From positions 56,887 through 120,886 of the forward strand of contig NZ_JMLK01000016.1 in assembly GCF_000686725.1 (NCBI RefSeq): a stretch of DNA of 64,000 nucleotides, read 5' to 3'. The notes under the pieces were generated by a model. That model made no database searches. It was given only the letters and a program-made list of their open reading frames with translations, and was not told where the DNA came from. Shown one piece after another: positions 48,801 through 60,659 of the stretch. Origin of the DNA: Clostridium akagii DSM 12554. Lineage in GTDB: Bacteria; Bacillota; Clostridia; Clostridiales; Clostridiaceae. The translations under genes and the position numbers were made by a program. The first letter of the stretch is position 1; every line of letters begins with the position of its first letter.

Positions 48801-51800
48801 GTTTAATTTCTGTAATTTGAGTAAGTCTCGCTTCAATTTCTCCAAGTTCAATACGTAACCCATGAATTTTAACTTGAAAGTCGTTACGTCCTAGATATTC
48901 AAATTCTCCCGTATCTAGTAGTCTAACAAGATCGCCTGTTTTATAAATTCGTCCAAGCATAGTATGTTGGATAAATTTATCAGCTGTTAGTTTCGGTTGA
49001 TTGATATATCCTCTAGCTAATTGAATACCACCTAAAGCTAGTTCACCAATTGCTCCGTTTGGTAATAAACGCTCTGAACGACTCAATACATAACAGTTAG
49101 TATTTGGAACAGGCTTACCAATAAGCACTTTTTCTAGTGAATGATCGTTACAATCAAAATATGTCACGTCGATACTTGCCTCAGTTGGACCATACAAATT
49201 GTACATTTTAGCGTTAGGAACAAGATTTTTAAACTTTCTAACACTATTAACGTTTAATGCTTCGCCTGAACAAAATACATATTTCAAGGAACTAATATCA
49301 AAACTTTCTGTATTAAGGTCTTTTTTATACATTTTCAAAGTATCAACAAATGCATCTAACATGCTTGGAACAAAATGCATTACTGTTATTTGTTTATCCT
49401 TAATCTCTTTCGCTAAATAAAGCGGATCTTTGTGACCGCATTCTAAAGCAAATACAATACGCGCACCTGCTAATAATGCCCATACTTGTTCCCAAACAGA
49501 AACATCAAATACATAATTGGTTTTTTGATAAATTTTATCAGTTTCTGTTATTGGGTAAGCTTCATTCATCCATTGAACACGATTGCTAAGTCCTGCATGT
49601 TCAATCATTACACCTTTTGGTTTTCCAGTTGTTCCAGAAGTGAAAATGATATAAGCAAGATCATTCATAGAAGGCCTTATTTCTGGATCATGATCACTAG
49701 TTTTCTTATAGACATCAAACGATTCATCAATAATTAGTTTCGCTCCTATTTGTTTAATAATATATTGTTTTCTTTCTTCTGGAAATTGAGGAGAAATAGG
49801 AACATAAACACAACCTGCTTTTAAAACTCCCCAGATGGCAATTGACATTTTTTCGCTACGTTCAAGTATCAAAGGAATTCGATCTCCAGGTTTAACACCA
49901 TTTACTAGCAAATAATTTGCTAAATGGTTAGTTTGCTTATCAAATTCTGCATATGTCAATTGGATATTCTGGTATTCAACTGCAATAATGTCTGGTGTGC
50001 GTGCTACTTGTTCTTTAAATAGATCCACAACCGTTTTATTTGGATAATGGACAATTTTACCTTTTGCATAATCATCAGATACTGCGAACTCTCCTATTGA
50101 TGCCTTGTCATTTTCAATTATTCTATTCAATACTAAAACATAAGTTTTTAACATCGCTTGGATGGTTGATTCTTTGAAAAGATCGTTGCAGTAATTAAAA
50201 CCGATATAGCCATTTTCGACTAAAACAGATAAATCATATTTTGCAGTATTATAGTTTATTCCACTATTCATATCCGTAAATAAGTCGTTTTGAACTAATG
50301 CATTCGGTGAAAAATCTTGAACACTAAACAATATTTGGAAAATAGCATTTCTTGACGAATCTTGCGACACATTAAGTGCTTTTACAATTTGTTCAAAAGG
50401 AATATCTTGATGGTTTTGAATTTGAATAACCTCATGATGATTTTCTTTAATAAGTTTTTCAAATGTCATGTCTTCAGTAATCAATGTTCGTACTGGTAAT
50501 GTATTGATGAAAAATCCAATTAAGTCTTCTGTCCCCTCAATGTGACGATTGGCAAATGGTGTCCCAACAACAATATCTTGCTGATAACTAAACTGTGCCA
50601 ACATTACATCTAATGCACTTAACATTATAGTATAAAGACTAGTTTGGTGTTTTCTTGCCAGTGCCTCTAAATCTTGCTGCAGTTTCCCATGAAACGCTTC
50701 ATGAACATCTGAACCCTTATAAGTGAAATTCTTCGGTCTTTCGTAATCAGTTGGAAGATATAAGTTTTCGTAAGAATCAAGAGCTGACTTCCAAAAATCA
50801 ATCTGTTCTGCAACTTTTTCATGTGCAAGATATTTTCTTTGCCAACTAGCATAGTCTTTATATTGTACCCTTAATGGGTCTAGTTCTTCACCGTGATAAA
50901 GTTTTATCAGTTCTTTTAGTAAAAGTTCTGTTGACCAACCATCGAAAGCAATGTGATGGATAACTAATGCCAATTGATTATCAAAAATATTTACTCGTAT
51001 TGGAATTTCATTTTCTAGGTCAAAAACTTGATCAGCATATTTCTGAACACTAATTGAATCATGGCTTACCTTAAACGAATCATGAGTCACGACTTGGTAA
51101 TTATCCGTAATTATTGTTCGCAGTATTTCATGCCTATCTACAATTTTATAGAGAGCTTTTTCAAGATTTTCTACTGAAACATCATTTGATAGATGCAGTA
51201 TTAATGGAACATTATAAGCACTGGTACCTCGCTCAAACTGTTCAATAAACCATAAACTTTCTTGAGCAAAGGAAAGAACCTGTTCATCCTCAGATGAGAA
51301 ATTCTCTTTTGTTACTTTTATCGATCTTGGTTTTAGCTTCGCTAAATTACGAATATTTTTTGCTTCAAATATTTGTTTTACTTGTAGATTTATTTTATTT
51401 GATAGTTTTAGAGCAAGAATGGAGTTCCCTCCGAGTCCATAAAAATCATCCAGTACCGAAACTTTATCAATTTCTAATAACTCGGTAAATGCCTTTGCTA
51501 TTTCTTTCTCTCTGGCATTTTCAGGTTCAATAAATTTTTTGTGTTCTATTGCAGGTTCTGGTAGTTTTCTAAGATCAATTTTCCCATTCAGTGTCAATGG
51601 AAATTCAACTAGTTGCACGTAACTAGTTGGAAGCATATATGTTGGTAATAAACCTTCCAATGTATTTTGTAACTCACCTTTATAGTAGGCAACTATATTG
51701 TTACCTTTGACTAAGGCTAGACATTGAACAATAGAATCTTGTTCAATTAATTTCGCTTCAATTTCACCTAACTCTATTCTGAATCCTCTAACCTTAACTT

Positions 51801-54800
51801 GAAAATCATTTCTACCAATATAAATTAAATCTCCAGATGACAATTGCTTAACCAAATCGCCAGTTTTATATAGTCTTCCAAATTTCGGATGATTGATAAA
51901 GGAACTATTCGTTTTTTCCTCATCTCCGATATAACCTCTTGCAAGCCCTACTCCACCAATAAATAATTCACCTATGGCATTTATTGGGACTTCATGCAAT
52001 GAATCATTTAATACATGCACAGCAACATTTTTTAAAGGTTTGCCTATGTTATTCGAGTTCATTCCATGTTCATAGATTTTAATAGTCGCACATACTGTTG
52101 TTTCAGTTGGGCCATATCCATTAACTATGGTTGTACCACTATTTTCATAAGCATGGTAAATATTATTTGGCGTTGATTCACCTTCAACAATCAAAATATT
52201 TAATGACAACAAGGTTTCCGAATTTAGAATTGCTGGAGGTAGCACTGCTAATGAAATATTATTTTTTTCAATTATTTCCTTTAGCAATTGATAATCCATA
52301 CGAGTTTGGTCATCTAATAAATAAGTAGTTGCACCTGCTAGTAATGTATAGAATAATTCAGAAACAGAGGTATCAAATACAAAATTAGCAAAATGTACGG
52401 CTTTCGTAGCTGTAGTGATATTAAATAACTGAATTTGATTATATATCGCATTTACAATTCCATGGTGTTCAATCATAACTCCTTTAGGAACTCCTGTTGT
52501 TCCTGATGTGAAAATAATATAAGCTAATGAATTTTCAAATACTGGCACATTAGGATTTGTTACTTCCATGGAACTAATTTCAAAATCATCAGTAACGATA
52601 AACGGTGCATCAACCTTTTTTGTAATATAGTCTATCCTTGATTGAGGATATTCATAACTCATTGGTACATAGTTTGCTCCAGCTTTTAATATACCTATTA
52701 TTGCTATTACAAATTTTTCACTTCGTTTCATCAAAATAGGAATGTGCATCCCAGAAACTACACCATAATTATCAATGAGCGTGTGGGCAAATTGATTTGA
52801 AATTTCGTTTAATTCTTTATATGTCAGACTATTTTCGCCAAACACAATGGCTTTGTTGTCTGGATGAAGTTTTGCTTGTTTTTCAAATAGTGTATGAACT
52901 GGAAGGTTAGGATATTCTTCTTTCTCTTTCTGTCCTAATTCACGGTTGTAAATAATATCTGAAATTGCGACTTTGGGTTCTTTAACTATTTGTTTTAAAA
53001 CTAGTTCATAAGTTTTTGCTAGTTCTTCAATAGTTTTTTCTTTAAAAAGTTTTGTTGAAAAAGTAAAATTCACTATGTTTTTTATATGAATAAGCGAAAT
53101 ATCAAACTTTGTACTATTGATATGAAGGTCTTCATTAACTGAAGTGAACAAATCATTACGTTCAACCTCTTCAACAATATCTTGGAATCCAAACGTAATT
53201 TGAAAAATCGGATTTCTTGATAAATCTTTTTCTTCTTCAAGTGCATCAACTATTTGTCCAAAAGATAAATCTTGTTGCTTTTGAGCCTCTAACATCTGAT
53301 CATTATTTTGATTTATTAATTCACTAAAAGTATCATCTGAGTTAATAACAGAACGAATAACCAATGTGTTCACGAAGATTCCAATCATATTCTCGGTACC
53401 TTGAATATTACGGTTTGCAATTGGAGTCCCCAAAACAATATCCTTTTGATTTGTATATGCTGACAAAACTAACATAAATGCACTAAGCGTTACACAAAAA
53501 AGACTAGTGTTATGTTCCTTGGCAATTTCATTCAATTGTTGAATTAGCAATTCATCTAATTCATAGTCGAACTCTTTTCCATCATAATCAAATTGTTTTG
53601 GTCTAGGAAAATCAGTTGGGAAATCAAGTGTTTCATAACCAGAAAGTTTTTCTAGCCAATACTCTTTCTCTTCTCTTAATAAGTCTTTACTTTGTGATGT
53701 AACTTGCCATTTAGCATAATCTTTATATTGTACTTCCACAGGTTCAAGATACTCGCCATCATACAAATGAACTATTTCTTCCAAAAATATATTAGTAGAC
53801 CAACCATCAAAAGCAATATGATGAATATTTATAGCCATTGTATCTTCATAAATATTTACTTTAATGGGTATTTCTTTTTCAAGATCAAATGAATACGCAA
53901 AGAAATCATCTATATCTATTCGTTCATATGTTATTTCAATGGTTTTATCTAATACCTTTTGATAAGAGTCCACAATGATTGTTCTTAAGATTTCATGACG
54001 TTTAACTACTTCTTTAATTGCTCGTTCAAGTTTTTCATGATTTGCTTCTTTATTAAGTGTTAAAAGTAAAGGAATATTATATGCATCAGTTCCTTGCTCT
54101 AGCTTATCAATAAAGAAGAGACGTTCCTGTGCATAGGATAGATTTTGATCTTTCTCTCCATTAAACACTTGTTTTTCAACAATTTGAGTTCTTTCACATA
54201 CTTTAGCAAGATTTGAAATGGTTTTTTGTTCAAATATTGCTTTTACTGGAATATTTATTAAACTAGCAAGAGAAATTGCGGCGATAGAGTTTCCTCCTAA
54301 ACGAAAGAAATTTGCGTTTATTGAAACCTTCTCTAGTCCTAAAACCTTACATAAAGCTTTCTCAATTTCTTTCTCACGTGATGTTTTTGGAGCAATATAC
54401 TCATCTTTATATACTGGTTCAGGTAGAGATCTAATATCTAATTTTCCATTAATAGTAAGTGGTAATTCTGTCATATGTATATATGCCATTGGAATCATGT
54501 AATTAGGTAAAGATTTTGCTAACTCGTCATATAGTTCATCACTTTCAAAGTCCAGGTTAGAAACATAATAAGCAACCAAGTTATCATTCTTCGCAATAAC
54601 AGCAACTTGATCTATTTCTTCGATATCGTTAAGTTTATTTTCGATTTCACCTAATTCAACACGATAGCCACGAATTTTTACTTGGAAATCTTTTCTCCCA
54701 AGATATTGATATGAGCCATCATTCAAACATCGAACCAAATCACCTGTATCATAGATTATGCCTTCTCCAAAGGGATTTTTAATATATCTTTCAGCTGTTT

Positions 54801-57800
54801 CTGTAGGTTGATTTACATAACCGCAAGTTACCTGATTTCCACCAATATATAAGTTACCAACTGCTCCTTTAGGTAGAAGTTGTTTATTATCTTCTAACAC
54901 ATAAGGTTCAACCCCACCTATTGGTCTACCAATGGATAAATCCGTAACATCATTATTTACAAAACTTAACACAGTTGTTTCTGTTGGACCATAACAATTA
55001 TTCAATTGGATTGAGGAGTCTTTATACTTGTTAATTACTTCCTGTGTAATTGCCTCTCCACCACAATGTATAACTTGCATGGTTGGTACTTTTTTCAAAT
55101 TTATCCTGGCTGCCAAGGATGGTGTCATACCAATGGCATTCACTTGAAATTTATTCAAAGTATGAATAAAAAGGTCAATATCATAAATTAAATCTGTATC
55201 TAAAATGACTACACTTTCGCCCATAGTAAATGGTCTAACCAAATCATGAATTGATGAATCAAAGACATATTCAAAAAAGGCACCATTCACAACTCCTTCA
55301 TGCATCCCAGACTTGTCCATTTTGGCAACTTCAGTAACATAATTACTCAAGTTTTTATGTTTGACCATAACACCTTTTGGTTTTCCACTAGTGCCTGAAG
55401 TGAAAATTATATAGGCCAGTTGTTTAGATGTTATTTCTTTTTCAGGGTTACTCACGTGATTAGGAAATTCTTGATTCATAAATTTATCATCTATAACAAA
55501 ATTAGCTTCACAAGTATCTAAGATATATTGGATACGTTCCTTGGGATATTTCAGACTAATCGGTACATATGCTGCACCAGCTTTTAATACAGCAAGGATT
55601 GCAATAACCATTTTATGAGTCCGTTTAATCATTAATGGTATCTTTTGTTCAGTTTGAACTTCTAGTTCATCTATTAGATAATTCGCTAACTTATTGACTT
55701 CTGTATTTAATTCTTTATAACTGAAAGATTTATCGTTGTACCTTAAAGCAGTATCATCAGGTAGTAATCTTACTTGATTCTCAAATAAGGCAACAACATT
55801 TTTATAATCTCCTGCTTTCTTAAAATCTAGGAGTTTTGAATGCTCTTGTTCTGTTACAAAAGATATATTTGAAAGTTTCTTCTCTGAGCTACTGATAACG
55901 ATTTTTAAAGTATCTATGAAATTAGCAGCAAGGCTTTCAATTGTTTTAGCCATAAATAATGAAGAATCATAATTAAGTAGCAATTCCATGTTCGAGTTTG
56001 AATTCTCAACTTCAAAAGTTAGAGGAAATTTTGCTTTAGTTGTTTTATATGAATTTTTCTTTGCTTTACCATCAAAATAGTGTGTGCTTACTTCAGTATT
56101 TTGATAAACAAACATACAATCAAAGAGCGGATTTCTGTTTCCACTTGTGGCATGAAGATCTTTTACTATTTCTTCAAATTGATAGTTCTGATTTGAAATT
56201 GCAGTTAATACATTATCTTTTATGTTGTTTATAAACTCTTTCACTGTTAATTTTGGATGTGGTTTTACACGTATGGGCAATGTATTAACAAACATCCCTA
56301 ACATATTTTCAGTAGCTTCGTTAATTCTACCATTAGTAACCGTTCCCAAAATGAAATCTTCACTATGATACATCTTTGATAAAAGAATACTAATTGAACT
56401 AAAGAAAACCATATACTTACTAATTCCATTCTGTATAGCAAATGTATGAATATTTTCTACCAAAGTTTTATCTATTGAAATTCTATATGTTTTACCCACA
56501 GGACTATGATATTTATCCTGTTTGTAATCGTTTGCCAATTCGAGCTGTTGGTAATCACAAAGGTAATCATTCCACCATTTCCTTTCATCGGCACAATTAA
56601 GTTCATTAAACCAAGTGCTATAGTCTTTATAGTGTAATTCATGAGCGTTTAAGTGATTACCTCCATATAATTGTCCTAATTCTTGATAAAATATTTCTTC
56701 ACTTCTACCATCAGTAATTATGTGATGTTTGTCGATAAAAAGCGAATTATATTCTGAACCTTGTAATAATCGAACTCTCATTGTTTGTCCTGTATGCAGA
56801 TTTAATGGTTTCACAAATCCTGAGTAGTCTTCAGTGTAAGGTACCTCTTCAAAATCCAGAGTATTTTCAGCCATTACTTCTTGAACATACTCTCCATTTA
56901 TATTTGAAAATTTTGTACGCAAAGATTCATGTCTCATAATCATTTCTTTTAGAGCGTATTTTAACTTTGATTTGTCCACTTTAAAAGAGAAATCTATTAC
57001 TGTTTGTTCATTATAAGTTGTTTCATTTTTATTCATTTCATGGGAGATGAACATTCTTTTTTGTGCAGGACTCATTGGATAAAATTCTTTTTTACCTGCG
57101 GGTTCAATTGTATTTTCATCTTCAATTTCTAATGATCCTAATAATTTAGCTAATTCTTTGACTTGCTGATTATCAAAAATATCTCGCGTACTTAATCTTT
57201 TATAAGTCTTTTCATATACGTAATTTGACAATCGCATAGCATTCAACGAATTGCCGCCCAAATGGAAAAAGTTATCTAGTAACCCCACATGAGTTGATTT
57301 TAAAATTTGTTCTATTGCTTCAACAATAAACTTTTCTGTTTCTGTAGTAGGAGCTTGATATTGAGCCATATCAATTTCTATTTTGGGTAACTTAGCTCTA
57401 TCAAGTTTTCCATTCACATTAAGAGGCAATTGTTCTAACCAAACATACATTTGTGGCTGCATATATTCTGGCAAGTATTTATTTGTAATTGATCTAATGT
57501 ATTCTTCTTCTAGCTCTTTATGACTTACATAGTAAGCTGCGATGAATTTATCATCATATCCAACAACTACCGATTTTTCAATTTCAGGAATTTTTTCAAT
57601 CTGAGCCTCTATTTCAGCAGGTTCAGTACGTATACCATTAATATTTAATTGAAAATCATTACGACCAACAAACTCAAATTCATCGTTATCAAGTCTTTTT
57701 ACTAAATCACCAGTTCGACAAAGTATTCCTTCGCCAAATGGATTAGAAACAAAATGTGATTTTGTTTCCCCTTCTAATTTAAGATACCCTTTTGAAAGTT

Positions 57801-58803
57801 GATTACCAGTAACACACATTTCACCAACCTGACCAATTGCTACTTCATTTATATTATCATCCAAGACATAAGCAGTCATGTTATCTAAGGCTGCTCCAAT
57901 TTTTTTAATATCTTCTACCCTTTCTATCGTCTTCGCAGTTCCAGCGTGGAATTCTGATTGTCCATACACATTGACTAATTTAATATCATTTCCATGAGTA
58001 TTGTAAAAAAGACTTTTGGGAATTTTTTCTCCAGCTACAGCTACAGTATGGACATGCTTTAATTTTTTATAATCTAAACTATCAGCAAGTGACGGCGTGC
58101 ACTGAAAATAATTAATCTTTTTTTCATTGATATAGTCTGAAAATTTTTGAATATTTTCAAGACAATCTTGTGATGAAATCACTAATGTATGACCATTGAA
58201 TAGTGCTCCAAATATTTGAGTTGTTGCAACCGAAAATACATAGTTAACTAGAAGCAACATATTATAACTATTATTAATATCAAGTTTAAGGTATTTACAA
58301 TAAGACTGAATATGACTCACAACACTTTTATGAGTATGCAATACCCCTTTAGGATTTCCTGTTGTTCCTGACGTATAAACAATATAGGCTAAATCATTGG
58401 TATCAATTGATACATTCAAATTACTATCATATTGCTTGAAATTTTGAGAAAGGAATTTATCATCAATAACTAGTTTAGCTTCGGTTTGTTGCTTAATATA
58501 ATCTATTCTAGACTCTGGATATTGCTTAGATAAAGCTGTATAACAAGCACCCGTTTTTAAGACTGCCAATATTGCAACAATAATCTTTTCGTTTCTTTCC
58601 AAAAACAATGGAACGATATCGCCAGAAGAAATACCATATTCATTTACCAGATAATTTGCTAATGAGTTAGCTCTCTTATTAAGATCATCATAAGTAATTT
58701 GATTATCGCCAAATTCTGCACCTACTCTAGTTGGAGTTTTTTCTACTTGTTGTTCAAAAGCAGAAATTATAGTTTTCATCATATTTGCAACAACTTCTTT
58801 CAT
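42871..58803 (-). CDS. Five-module nonribosomal peptide synthetase
   Basis: A 5310-residue synthetase. Domains by residue: A1 10-475, T1 (Ser519); C2 573-1000 (HHIITDG 693), A2 1005-1465, T2 (Ser1506); C3 1552-1965 (HHIAFDG 1661), A3 1968-2415, T3 (Ser2461); C4 2508-2920, A4 2925-3395, T4 (LGGDS, Ser3445), epimerase 3500-3870 (HHLIID 3608); C5 3890-4310 (HHAILDG 4023), A5 4330-4800, T5 (Ser4850); C6 4908-5300. C6 reads DHVAFDG (5015), with the first His lost and the catalytic one kept. Pocket codes read by eye: A4 D-V-W-H-F-S-L-I-D-K (serine, made D), A5 D-I-T-Q-M-G-I-V-W-K (probably glycine), A2 D-S-H-G-H-G-C-V-L and A3 D-T-S-V-I-E-G-V-C (unassigned). A1 has FSVA at 190-193, so no Asp235. 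The first Met lies within a TATAAT and lacks a ribosome site, so ATGs at 58782 or 58779 may be used. Confidence 0.95.
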   Translation of the reverse strand: MKEVVANMMKTIISAFEQQVEKTPTRVGAEFGDNQITYDDLNKRANSLANYLVNEYGISSGDIVPLFLERNEKIIVAILAVLKTGACYTALSKQYPESRIDYIKQQTEAKLVIDDKFLSQNFKQYDSNLNVSIDTNDLAYIVYTSGTTGNPKGVLHTHKSVVSHIQSYCKYLKLDINNSYNMLLLVNYVFSVATTQIFGALFNGHTLVISSQDCLENIQKFSDYINEKKINYFQCTPSLADSLDYKKLKHVHTVAVAGEKIPKSLFYNTHGNDIKLVNVYGQSEFHAGTAKTIERVEDIKKIGAALDNMTAYVLDDNINEVAIGQVGEMCVTGNQLSKGYLKLEGETKSHFVSNPFGEGILCRTGDLVKRLDNDEFEFVGRNDFQLNINGIRTEPAEIEAQIEKIPEIEKSVVVGYDDKFIAAYYVSHKELEEEYIRSITNKYLPEYMQPQMYVWLEQLPLNVNGKLDRAKLPKIEIDMAQYQAPTTETEKFIVEAIEQILKSTHVGLLDNFFHLGGNSLNAMRLSNYVYEKTYKRLSTRDIFDNQQVKELAKLLGSLEIEDENTIEPAGKKEFYPMSPAQKRMFISHEMNKNETTYNEQTVIDFSFKVDKSKLKYALKEMIMRHESLRTKFSNINGEYVQEVMAENTLDFEEVPYTEDYSGFVKPLNLHTGQTMRVRLLQGSEYNSLFIDKHHIITDGRSEEIFYQELGQLYGGNHLNAHELHYKDYSTWFNELNCADERKWWNDYLCDYQQLELANDYKQDKYHSPVGKTYRISIDKTLVENIHTFAIQNGISKYMVFFSSISILLSKMYHSEDFILGTVTNGRINEATENMLGMFVNTLPIRVKPHPKLTVKEFINNIKDNVLTAISNQNYQFEEIVKDLHATSGNRNPLFDCMFVYQNTEVSTHYFDGKAKKNSYKTTKAKFPLTFEVENSNSNMELLLNYDSSLFMAKTIESLAANFIDTLKIVISSSEKKLSNISFVTEQEHSKLLDFKKAGDYKNVVALFENQVRLLPDDTALRYNDKSFSYKELNTEVNKLANYLIDELEVQTEQKIPLMIKRTHKMVIAILAVLKAGAAYVPISLKYPKERIQYILDTCEANFVIDDKFMNQEFPNHVSNPEKEITSKQLAYIIFTSGTSGKPKGVMVKHKNLSNYVTEVAKMDKSGMHEGVVNGAFFEYVFDSSIHDLVRPFTMGESVVILDTDLIYDIDLFIHTLNKFQVNAIGMTPSLAARINLKKVPTMQVIHCGGEAITQEVINKYKDSSIQLNNCYGPTETTVLSFVNNDVTDLSIGRPIGGVEPYVLEDNKQLLPKGAVGNLYIGGNQVTCGYVNQPTETAERYIKNPFGEGIIYDTGDLVRCLNDGSYQYLGRKDFQVKIRGYRVELGEIENKLNDIEEIDQVAVIAKNDNLVAYYVSNLDFESDELYDELAKSLPNYMIPMAYIHMTELPLTINGKLDIRSLPEPVYKDEYIAPKTSREKEIEKALCKVLGLEKVSINANFFRLGGNSIAAISLASLINIPVKAIFEQKTISNLAKVCERTQIVEKQVFNGEKDQNLSYAQERLFFIDKLEQGTDAYNIPLLLTLNKEANHEKLERAIKEVVKRHEILRTIIVDSYQKVLDKTIEITYERIDIDDFFAYSFDLEKEIPIKVNIYEDTMAINIHHIAFDGWSTNIFLEEIVHLYDGEYLEPVEVQYKDYAKWQVTSQSKDLLREEKEYWLEKLSGYETLDFPTDFPRPKQFDYDGKEFDYELDELLIQQLNEIAKEHNTSLFCVTLSAFMLVLSAYTNQKDIVLGTPIANRNIQGTENMIGIFVNTLVIRSVINSDDTFSELINQNNDQMLEAQKQQDLSFGQIVDALEEEKDLSRNPIFQITFGFQDIVEEVERNDLFTSVNEDLHINSTKFDISLIHIKNIVNFTFSTKLFKEKTIEELAKTYELVLKQIVKEPKVAISDIIYNRELGQKEKEEYPNLPVHTLFEKQAKLHPDNKAIVFGENSLTYKELNEISNQFAHTLIDNYGVVSGMHIPILMKRSEKFVIAIIGILKAGANYVPMSYEYPQSRIDYITKKVDAPFIVTDDFEISSMEVTNPNVPVFENSLAYIIFTSGTTGVPKGVMIEHHGIVNAIYNQIQLFNITTATKAVHFANFVFDTSVSELFYTLLAGATTYLLDDQTRMDYQLLKEIIEKNNISLAVLPPAILNSETLLSLNILIVEGESTPNNIYHAYENSGTTIVNGYGPTETTVCATIKIYEHGMNSNNIGKPLKNVAVHVLNDSLHEVPINAIGELFIGGVGLARGYIGDEEKTNSSFINHPKFGRLYKTGDLVKQLSSGDLIYIGRNDFQVKVRGFRIELGEIEAKLIEQDSIVQCLALVKGNNIVAYYKGELQNTLEGLLPTYMLPTSYVQLVEFPLTLNGKIDLRKLPEPAIEHKKFIEPENAREKEIAKAFTELLEIDKVSVLDDFYGLGGNSILALKLSNKINLQVKQIFEAKNIRNLAKLKPRSIKVTKENFSSEDEQVLSFAQESLWFIEQFERGTSAYNVPLILHLSNDVSVENLEKALYKIVDRHEILRTIITDNYQVVTHDSFKVSHDSISVQKYADQVFDLENEIPIRVNIFDNQLALVIHHIAFDGWSTELLLKELIKLYHGEELDPLRVQYKDYASWQRKYLAHEKVAEQIDFWKSALDSYENLYLPTDYERPKNFTYKGSDVHEAFHGKLQQDLEALARKHQTSLYTIMLSALDVMLAQFSYQQDIVVGTPFANRHIEGTEDLIGFFINTLPVRTLITEDMTFEKLIKENHHEVIQIQNHQDIPFEQIVKALNVSQDSSRNAIFQILFSVQDFSPNALVQNDLFTDMNSGINYNTAKYDLSVLVENGYIGFNYCNDLFKESTIQAMLKTYVLVLNRIIENDKASIGEFAVSDDYAKGKIVHYPNKTVVDLFKEQVARTPDIIAVEYQNIQLTYAEFDKQTNHLANYLLVNGVKPGDRIPLILERSEKMSIAIWGVLKAGCVYVPISPQFPEERKQYIIKQIGAKLIIDESFDVYKKTSDHDPEIRPSMNDLAYIIFTSGTTGKPKGVMIEHAGLSNRVQWMNEAYPITETDKIYQKTNYVFDVSVWEQVWALLAGARIVFALECGHKDPLYLAKEIKDKQITVMHFVPSMLDAFVDTLKMYKKDLNTESFDISSLKYVFCSGEALNVNSVRKFKNLVPNAKMYNLYGPTEASIDVTYFDCNDHSLEKVLIGKPVPNTNCYVLSRSERLLPNGAIGELALGGIQLARGYINQPKLTADKFIQHTMLGRIYKTGDLVRLLDTGEFEYLGRNDFQVKIHGLRIELGEIEARLTQITEIKQAVVLAVNEHLVAYYQADQELSDEFLELELEESLTDYMIPSAFVFMESFPLTINGKLDKKRLPIPKFRLEEFVPPETEIEIQLQEIIADILGLDNKDVSVTVSFFHLGGDSIKVIQLSNRIKQKLNQTITIKQIFAAKTIRNLSRYVGKAKKIEVLSEQGELTGDVKLLPIQEWFFEDFNSNYFNQAFAISLPRNIDLDRLKKALVDLVNYHDALRLSFHGKNQYYTEKIDNIDILVADSPEEFSHIQESFNLSGNLYRFVFKQSENVLAVICHHLIIDTVSWQIIASDLKELYAGHALPQKGTSYRQWSEEIRKLNTKGVSSEINVSDKEVFKTSDKYKKVTIKFDYKLTKQLLNKVNQVYNTQINEVLFTAFARALKSVHGQDISHIKLESHGRAEITENINIQRTVGWFTAIYPKKISTDLMKTKHYNRSATDYGVSYGAKYGIHSNNLPGILFNYLGQMDNGSSDDWSIITSDLGDTTNVNFKDYLTVNGGIFQKKLTLEISGNLEGIESLASQYKVKLKELVDELLSFHRTYLTSEDIDSSISQEKLNELQKDQELEDVISANTLQEGFIYHALNNVTNDDAYICSYIFDYEQTINVDKYRKAWSIAQKKYPSLRLCLNSDYEEILQVIPKDGNLDFELVENIDLNKVVQAQRMTPFDLKSGSLFRIRLIKHNDSHYTCVLTNHHAILDGWSNPLMLDFVNDTYDKLCKNQQVTIREDITYIKSQKYLESTKNDSAVFWKQYLGEVFHPDLAGLFKKEKHTVKLEEINRIKEPKDSVFEISGDNYDKLKGFANNKGFTINIIVQYAWHKLLSVYGGVKETTVGVVNAGRNIPVEGIEESVGLYIRTLPVQFTHTNDGIDSQLQRLQDINNDCMMHSNVSLASLQLNGTRLFETLFIYENYPLPKEDGDRDKLRITHFDGQEKLDYPITVVLYENEHGLNFQFKYSGEIFADNVIAELFYFMQSIIEQLIQEVDEFTYVNEIPDFGTAHYPETTIIEQLEKQVKLHPNNVALKFGNLNYSFDELNSKANQVAHTLVEKTGIKPSDRVPLLLEKSENMIIAIIAILKAGAIYVPMSPTYSLERIEYIKGQVKAKIVIDEEFMKQEFSSKKEDLPIKVEPSDLAYIIFTSGTTGRPKGVMVEHRNFIIYLEDILAAINNTGTEDIEFGCIAEYVFDIFGTEVFGQLLRGKTVNLFAGTPEEFPAFMKNHYVTTLQSTPGKISYLFQDNDKEIISTSLTTIMVGGEKMNDAFANRFQDINLINIYGPTEGTVWTSMKKVSDNYSNIGLPFPNYSHFVLDENRKLLPKGAVGELYVGGPQLSRGYYGQTELTEKSFAKNPYNTKGIEEYSRIYKTGDIVRVLPNDEFELIGRNDFQVKIRGFRIELGEIESAMFKVKGIKQVIALALGKEGSKHLGVYYQSDEEIQRVEIEKVLSLYLTDYMMPAGYKHVKEFPLTINGKIDRSALPEITYENNVEFAAPQNDVERCVLDAMCGLLDVDPKATSILESFFMIGGDSIKAIKLVNILKEIFNKKITIKEIFDAKTIKGIAQVIQASHYSNEINRLVVTKQYFKNKEDQKLSFAQQKYKIVPVNSYSNIKMAFKINEGIDPEKLAKVVIEVVDRQEILRTRIYDTYQVVDERPLVITHNNIHRYEYFDHQFHLENEIPIRVNIFNGEFVCVIDHVAFDGWSTSLFLDEIEKSYYGDELPVLPYQFRDFARCQNDFLNSAKKNQQVNFWREEFKNYEGLNLPEDHISGETAKNNGGDVYLHLEDDFYNRLTKVVKERSMTLHNVLLGTYYLMLSSVSGQQHIPIAIPTVNRNMQGLENVIGLFINQFLLTMDIDKNQSFSTFVHQLNNKIIDAQNNQDIPLEQLIHELDIRLTGNDVYFGIQGFKGEALEHSKLFTSISEMTGHSDKDAFCDLTIFVWGQNIDFNYKRTLFQAETIERFSRIYKTILEEIVNNIDIKIKNLIGDKLNVN

Positions 58804-58848
58804 TATATTGTAAAATTTTTTCTTACTTTACATTAACTGCCTATGTTT

Positions 58849-58874
58849 AAAAAACCCGGGCCAAAAGGCCCAGG
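58849..58874 (-). terminator. Strong terminator between manZ and the NRPS operon
   Basis: On the minus strand CCTGGGCC pairs with GGCCCGGG (8 bp, GC-rich) across a TTTT loop, followed by six T. It lies 15 bases past the IID stop and only 46 bases before the NRPS start, and it separates the two transcription units. Confidence 0.93.
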
Positions 58875-58888
58875 CTAAGTAAAAAATA

Positions 58889-59800
58889 TTACATTAATCC
58901 GATTAAGTGGAAAACAATACCTATTACGAAGAGCCCAAGAATAATTATAATTGGAGATACTTTCTTCCTAAGTAACCACATGCACAAAAATGTAAGTGCT
59001 AATCCTGCAAGTCCAGGAATCAACGAATCCAAGTTGTTTTGTAATGTTGTAACCTTATGATCAGTTAATGACAATCCACCTGCTTGTTGTTGCAAAGCTT
59101 GTTGAATACCCTTTGCTCCAGCAGGAATTTTGCTCCAATCAATGAATGCACCGTCTGCTAACTTAACGGATGATACTGTTGGTACAAATTTAACTGTTAC
59201 CCATCTGTTAACTAATGATCCCAAGATGAACATACCAAGGATTGATGCTCCTTTTGTAACATCTTGTAGTAAATTACCTGATACATCATCGGTAATACGA
59301 GTACCTGCTTTGTAACCAAACTCTTGTGTATACCACATAAATGCCATACGGATGATATTCCAACCGAAGAAAAAGATAATTGGTCCAAGGATATTACCAG
59401 CCATAGCCATAGAAGCAGCTAATGCTCCTAAAATTGGTTTAACTGTAAACCAGAAAACTGGATCTCCGACACCTGCTAAAGGTCCCATCATACCAACCTT
59501 AACACCTTGAATAGTTACATCATCAACTGGTAAACCATTTGCACGGTCTTCTTCTAATGCTAATGTTACACCAACTACTGGTGCAGCTACATATGGATGA
59601 GTGTTAAAGAACTCCATATGACGTTTTAATGCAGCTGTTCGCTCTTCTTTAGTTTTATATAATTTCTTTATTGCTGGAATCATCAAGTAAGTCCAACCAC
59701 CATTTTGCATTCTTTCATAGTTCCATGAACCTTGAAGAAATTGTGAACGCCACCATACAGAAATACGATCTTTTTTTGTTAATTCTACTTTATTTGCCAT
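58889..59800 (-). CDS. manZ: Mannose-family PTS IID component
   Basis: A 303-residue PTS membrane subunit. The soluble N-terminal half has RSQFLQGSWNYERMQNGGW, FFNTHPYVAAPVVGVTLALE and GPLAGVGDPVFW, all standard IID text. Two to four membrane segments lie between residues 125 and 300, the last one near the C-terminus. With IIC it forms the sugar channel. AGGAGG precedes the ATG. It is the last gene of the PTS operon here; its usual follower, manO, is displaced. Confidence 0.95.
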   Translation of the reverse strand: MANKVELTKKDRISVWWRSQFLQGSWNYERMQNGGWTYLMIPAIKKLYKTKEERTAALKRHMEFFNTHPYVAAPVVGVTLALEEDRANGLPVDDVTIQGVKVGMMGPLAGVGDPVFWFTVKPILGALAASMAMAGNILGPIIFFFGWNIIRMAFMWYTQEFGYKAGTRITDDVSGNLLQDVTKGASILGMFILGSLVNRWVTVKFVPTVSSVKLADGAFIDWSKIPAGAKGIQQALQQQAGGLSLTDHKVTTLQNNLDSLIPGLAGLALTFLCMWLLRKKVSPIIIILGLFVIGIVFHLIGLM

Positions 59801-59819
59801 TTTAATTTTCCCTCCTTTC

Positions 59820-60626
59820 TTAGTAGTTATCTATAATATCGCCTAATGGATCACCCGTATTTGAGCTTCCACCATTACCTGTGCCACCTTGTTTAGTAAG
59901 CTTTAAGTAAATAAGAGCTAAACATACACCGATTGCACCAAGTCCGATAAGTGTAATTTGTGTAACAGTTGCTAACACAAAACCAATTGCAAAGAATGGC
60001 CATACTTCTTTTGTAGCCATCATATTGATTACCATTGCATAACCAACAGCTACGACCATTCCACCACCAATTGCTAAACCAGCTGTTAACCAAGCAGGCA
60101 TTTCTGAAAGTAATGTACGAATTGGACCAGCGCCTACAGCTAAAATCAAAGCTGCTGGAATTGCGATACGCACACCTTGCATACAAATTGCAACAATATG
60201 CCACATTTCAAGTTTTGCTATATTGCCTTTTTCAGCAGCAGCATCCATAAAATGTACAATTGCTGTTGCTATAGTTCTACAAACAATTGTTAATAATAAT
60301 CCTGCAACTGCTAATGGAACAGCAATAGCTATAGCTGAAGAAACTCCTGCTGTACCTTGGCCACCAAGAACTAAAATAATTGCTGATGCAACAGATGCCA
60401 GTGCTGCATCTGGTGCTACGGCAGCACCGATATTGGACCAACCTAAAGCTATCATTTGAAGAGTACCACCTAAGATTAGGCATGGTAATAAGTTACCTGT
60501 AACTAAGCCAATTAACGTACATGCAACTACTGGTTGGTGAAGTTGAGTTTGATCCAAAATACCTTCCATACCAGCTAGAAATGCAACGATAACGACTAAT
60601 ATTATTTGAATTATATTTAAAGTCAT
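59820..60626 (-). CDS. manY: Mannose-family PTS IIC component
   Basis: A 268-residue integral membrane subunit with many helices. Standard IIC text includes GNLLPCLILGGTLQMIALGWSN and AAVAPDAALASV near residues 44-75. The C-terminal tail, GGTGNGGSSNTGDPLGDIID, is a soluble glycine-rich extension as in the lactococcal and clostridial homologues. AGGAGG precedes the ATG; 19 bases separate it from manZ. Confidence 0.95.
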   Translation of the reverse strand: MTLNIIQIILVVIVAFLAGMEGILDQTQLHQPVVACTLIGLVTGNLLPCLILGGTLQMIALGWSNIGAAVAPDAALASVASAIILVLGGQGTAGVSSAIAIAVPLAVAGLLLTIVCRTIATAIVHFMDAAAEKGNIAKLEMWHIVAICMQGVRIAIPAALILAVGAGPIRTLLSEMPAWLTAGLAIGGGMVVAVGYAMVINMMATKEVWPFFAIGFVLATVTQITLIGLGAIGVCLALIYLKLTKQGGTGNGGSSNTGDPLGDIIDNY

Positions 60627-60659
60627 GATTATTAATCCTCCTTTTTTTGAATAGTTAGA

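Noticed and set aside
59893..60250. Overlapping open frames within the IIC gene
   Set aside because: They are shadow frames of a strongly conserved PTS gene, with odd Cys/Trp/Ser-rich or His/Gln-rich composition.
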